This document shows positions 6,109 through 7,724 of a stretch of 7,724 bases of DNA, one piece after another; the stretch's first letter is position 1; the number at the start of each line of letters is the position of its first letter. Below the pieces are notes generated by a model. It worked only from the letters and a program-made list of their open reading frames with translations, was not told the origin of the DNA and searched no databases. The stretch is taken from assembly GCA_947589175.1 (NCBI GenBank), contig CANPZR010000113.1:1-7724 (forward strand), read 5' to 3'. The position numbers and the translations under genes are program-made. This DNA comes from an uncultured Lachnospiraceae bacterium. GTDB taxonomy: Bacteria > Bacillota > Clostridia > Lachnospirales > Lachnospiraceae.

Positions 6109-6206
6109 TACATATATACATAATAATGACCATTTATGAGTTTGATTTCTGTACAGGGGCTCGGCCTGTATTACCTGATTTCTTCAGGAATTGAATTTGC
6201 TGCCAT
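6093..6206 (-). pseudogene. Decayed N-terminal remnant of an insertion-sequence transposase
   Basis: On the minus strand AGGAGG (plus-strand CCTCCT, 6215-6220) stands eight bases before ATG (6204-6206). The frame reads MAANSIPEEIR, then a TAA stop (6171-6173), then continues in the same frame through TEIKLINGHYYVYMYQSV to Arg-Leu near 6093. From memory this is the conserved start of a large transposase family frequent in clostridial genomes (IPEEIRKYRP, then GHYYVYMYQSV, then a LPSGKWGKKTG-like segment). The stop takes the place of the usual lysine codon, consistent with one AAA/AAG-to-TAA type change. After Arg-Leu the similarity ends in this frame; a two-base loss would restore Ser-Gly, then it is lost for good. 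No catalytic domain remains, so the element is dead. The local base composition is markedly AT-richer than the genes around it. Confidence 0.72.
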
Positions 6207-6427
6207 GATAGCAGCCTCCTATTCATATCGGTAACATCCCTAAAAATATAATGCCACATCCTGGCAGAAAAATGCAATTGAAAAATAGCGGAAACATTAT
6301 ATTTTATGCCGTTTCTTAACCTTATTGTGTCTGTTAATAGCTGCGTATATGTTAGACATATCGGTAAAAACAATAATGATTGTGATTAAAAATAACATGA
6401 TATTTTTTATCCTCATCCCAGGGAGAG
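6207..6427. other. AT-rich gene-free segment, probably the upstream end of the IS remnant
   Basis: This stretch sits upstream of the transposase start on the minus strand and shares its AT-rich composition, so part of it is likely the non-coding end of the same insertion sequence. I could not find a matching pair of terminal inverted repeats or a target-site duplication, so its outer border is undefined. A short palindrome ATATGT-TAG-ACATAT (6347-6361) is visible. Open frames on both strands here lack ribosome binding sites and recognisable domains. Confidence 0.4.
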
Positions 6428-6436
6428 TGTTATAAT
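6428..6436 (+). promoter_or_regulatory. Extended -10 promoter for the Calx-beta gene
   Basis: TGtTATAAT is a perfect extended -10 element. The hexamer 17 bases upstream (TATCCT, 6408-6413) is a poor -35, which an extended -10 can tolerate. Transcription would begin near 6443, leaving a leader of about 160 bases before the ATG at 6604. Confidence 0.55.
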
Positions 6437-6456
6437 CTAAGTTATACAAGGGTATT

Positions 6457-6503
6457 GGCGTCAAAGGCGTTTTGCGGCTTTTTGGCTTGCGGCTTTTGAC
6501 GCT
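6457..6503 (+). promoter_or_regulatory. Long stem in the Calx-beta gene leader, containing a 15-base duplication
   Basis: GCGTCAAA (6458-6465) pairs with TTTGACGC (6495-6502), and the stem extends inward and outward to 12 bp (6457-6468 with 6492-6503) using two G-U pairs. Inside it, TTGCGGCTTTT occurs twice with a 15-base period (6472-6482 and 6487-6497). There is no T-run, so it is not a terminator; I recognise no known riboswitch class. It lies within the predicted 5' leader RNA. Confidence 0.45.
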
Positions 6504-6519
6504 TGATATCAGGACAAAA

Positions 6520-6547
6520 GGCATGGAATAAGAGGTATGGAGTAAAA
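6520..6547 (+). repeat. 14-base tandem duplication in the Calx-beta gene leader
   Basis: GGCATGGAATAAGA (6520-6533) is followed directly by GGTATGGAGTAAAA (6534-6547), 11 of 14 identical with all three differences being transitions. The TCCATG at 6549-6554 can pair with CATGGA in the first copy or TATGGA in the second, so two alternative hairpins are possible just before the coding region. Confidence 0.5.
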
Positions 6548-6603
6548 ATCCATGTCCTTACAATAGGCTGGGGGCAGAAGAGACAACGCGAGGAGGGATC
6601 AGG

Positions 6604-7724
6604 ATGAGGAAAAAAATCACATCTGCGAGGCTCAAGCGGTGGGGACGGCGCGGCATAGCCATGACTCTGGCGCTTGTGATGACGATGCAGAGCGTGCCGC
6701 CGCAGGTGGCGAAAGCGGAAGAGAAGTACGTCTACCTCCCGAAAGCGGAGATGCCGAAGGAGATCAAGTCGGAGGACACATTTTTCGTCGGCACGACGTC
6801 CGCCGAGCTGAAGGAGAACAGCAATAAGATTTATCTGCTGCAGGTCGGCCGGGGCGGCGACGCGAAGAAAAAGGCGAGCGTCACTCTGAAGATCTCGGAC
6901 GCGACGGCGAACTACGGGGAGGATTATAAGATCCGCCTTCATTCAGATGAGAAGGCAGAGGCGGAGAACCCCGAGGGGAACCAGTCGCTTTTAGACGTGA
7001 TTTCGGAGAACGAGCTCACGGAGGACATCCAGCTCACAGAGGAGGAGCAGGCCGCCGCTGAGAAGGAAAACATGGAAAAGATGCAGGAGCAGGCGTCCGA
7101 GTATGCGAAGAAGATCTCCAGTGAAAAAGAGACGGCTTCGGGAGACGAGGAGAAAACAGAGGATTACGGAAAGAACAATCCGCTTGCCCAGGCCAAGGAG
7201 ACGCTGACGGGCATAAAGTCGGACAGAGAGCCGGTCACCAGCTCGAAAAAGAGCATGTTAGACGTTCTCTCCGAGTCCGGCAACTACCTGACTGAGAAGA
7301 TGCCGGGCGCGACGCTGACCGTGAATTTTGCGGCCGGTGAGAAGTCGAAGTATGTCGAGATTATCCCGAAGGACAACGACGAGAGCGACGGCGACCGCAT
7401 TTTCTATGTGACGCTGTCAGAGCCCTCCAAGGGCATGACCAACAGCGCCGTGTCCGAGTCGATGTTTACGATTGCGGACGACGAGCCGGAGAAGAAGGCC
7501 GAGGTCACCTTCTCGGACGCGAAGATTGTGGCAGAGGCGGGCGCGACGTCCATTGAAGTGGGGTTAAAGCGCACCGGCGCCATGACGCAGATGGTGACGG
7601 TACATATGAAATCGAAGGCGGGCAGCGCCGTGTCGGGACGGGATTTTGCCCCGGTGGACGCGGACGTGACGTTCCCCTTTGGCGTGAAGGAGCGGCGGCT
7701 CACGATTACCGTGGATACGGAGTA
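6604..7724 (+). CDS. Secreted Calx-beta domain surface protein, N-terminal part (C-terminus beyond window)
   Basis: The frame opens at ATG 6604, six bases after a strong AGGAGGG (6591-6597), and remains open for 373 codons to the right edge. Residues 1-38 form a signal peptide: a long basic start (KRWGRRG), a hydrophobic core (IAMTLALVMTM) and an AKA cleavage site before EE. Residues about 59-110 carry the first half of a Calx-beta fold, ending in the typical ATANYGEDYKI. The second half (LTVNFAAGEKSKYVEIIPKD, then FYVTLSEP and FTIADDE) resumes only at about 236-294. Between them is a charged, Glu/Lys-rich segment. A second Calx-beta repeat starts near residue 299 (AEVTFSDAKIVAEAG, GSAVSGRDFAPV) and runs off the edge. 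Calx-beta domains often bind calcium in extracellular or adhesive proteins. The partner and function are unknown; LPXTG or other anchoring would lie outside the window. Confidence 0.85.
   Translation, partial: MRKKITSARLKRWGRRGIAMTLALVMTMQSVPPQVAKAEEKYVYLPKAEMPKEIKSEDTFFVGTTSAELKENSNKIYLLQVGRGGDAKKKASVTLKISDATANYGEDYKIRLHSDEKAEAENPEGNQSLLDVISENELTEDIQLTEEEQAAAEKENMEKMQEQASEYAKKISSEKETASGDEEKTEDYGKNNPLAQAKETLTGIKSDREPVTSSKKSMLDVLSESGNYLTEKMPGATLTVNFAAGEKSKYVEIIPKDNDESDGDRIFYVTLSEPSKGMTNSAVSESMFTIADDEPEKKAEVTFSDAKIVAEAGATSIEVGLKRTGAMTQMVTVHMKSKAGSAVSGRDFAPVDADVTFPFGVKERRLTITVDTE

Noticed and set aside
6134..6373. 79-codon minus-strand frame in the AT-rich block
   Set aside because: It overlaps the transposase remnant in a different frame, lacks a ribosome binding site at its start, and its product shows no known motif.
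6306..6389. 27-codon plus-strand ORF MPFLNLIVSVNS...
   Set aside because: No Shine-Dalgarno sequence precedes it and it sits in probable IS flank.
6297..6524. 75-codon minus-strand frame with a hydrophobic stretch (LFLITIIIVF)
   Set aside because: Neither the first ATG nor the internal one before the hydrophobic stretch has a ribosome binding site; AT-rich DNA readily yields such residues.

Overview
The window looks like chromosomal DNA from a Gram-positive anaerobe of the Clostridia, most likely a Lachnospiraceae-type gut bacterium. The basis is the close clostridial character of LepA and HemW, a GC-rich third codon position, AGGAGG-type ribosome binding sites, and two cell-surface proteins (Big_2 and Calx-beta) of kinds common in that group. 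The species cannot be named from the sequence alone.

Layout. Positions 1-436 (minus strand) hold the N-terminal part of a secreted Big_2-domain protein that runs off the left edge. A 278-base divergent intergenic region follows. Positions 715-5963 (plus strand) hold four tightly arranged genes: lepA (ribosomal elongation factor 4), hemW (radical-SAM haem chaperone, overlapping lepA), a trimeric-type purine nucleoside phosphorylase 12 bases further on, and an MTA/SAH/adenosine-type deaminase of the amidohydrolase superfamily. The phosphorylase and deaminase are separated by 124 bases that are mostly a degenerate 15-base tandem repeat. The last two genes make a plausible purine-salvage pair: 6-aminopurine nucleoside to 6-oxopurine nucleoside, then to free base plus sugar 1-phosphate.

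Positions 5964-6603 contain no intact gene but are not empty. They hold a pair of small hairpins after the operon, a 17-codon ORF with a good ribosome binding site, an AT-rich block, and a structured leader. The AT-rich block carries, on the minus strand, the decayed start of an insertion-sequence transposase: about 38 recognisable codons with an in-frame stop at codon 12, truncated where it meets the small ORF. The leader has short direct duplications and a long stem, and lies behind a perfect extended -10 promoter. From 6604 to the right edge lies the N-terminal 373 codons of a secreted Calx-beta protein whose first Calx-beta repeat appears split by a charged insertion of about 120 residues.

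I see no phage, CRISPR, defence, tRNA or rRNA feature. The points most worth following are the hidden transposase remnant, the 15-base minisatellite starting at the end of the phosphorylase gene, and a deaminase that keeps its catalytic residues but appears to lack the arginines that hold the SAH carboxylate in its characterised relative.
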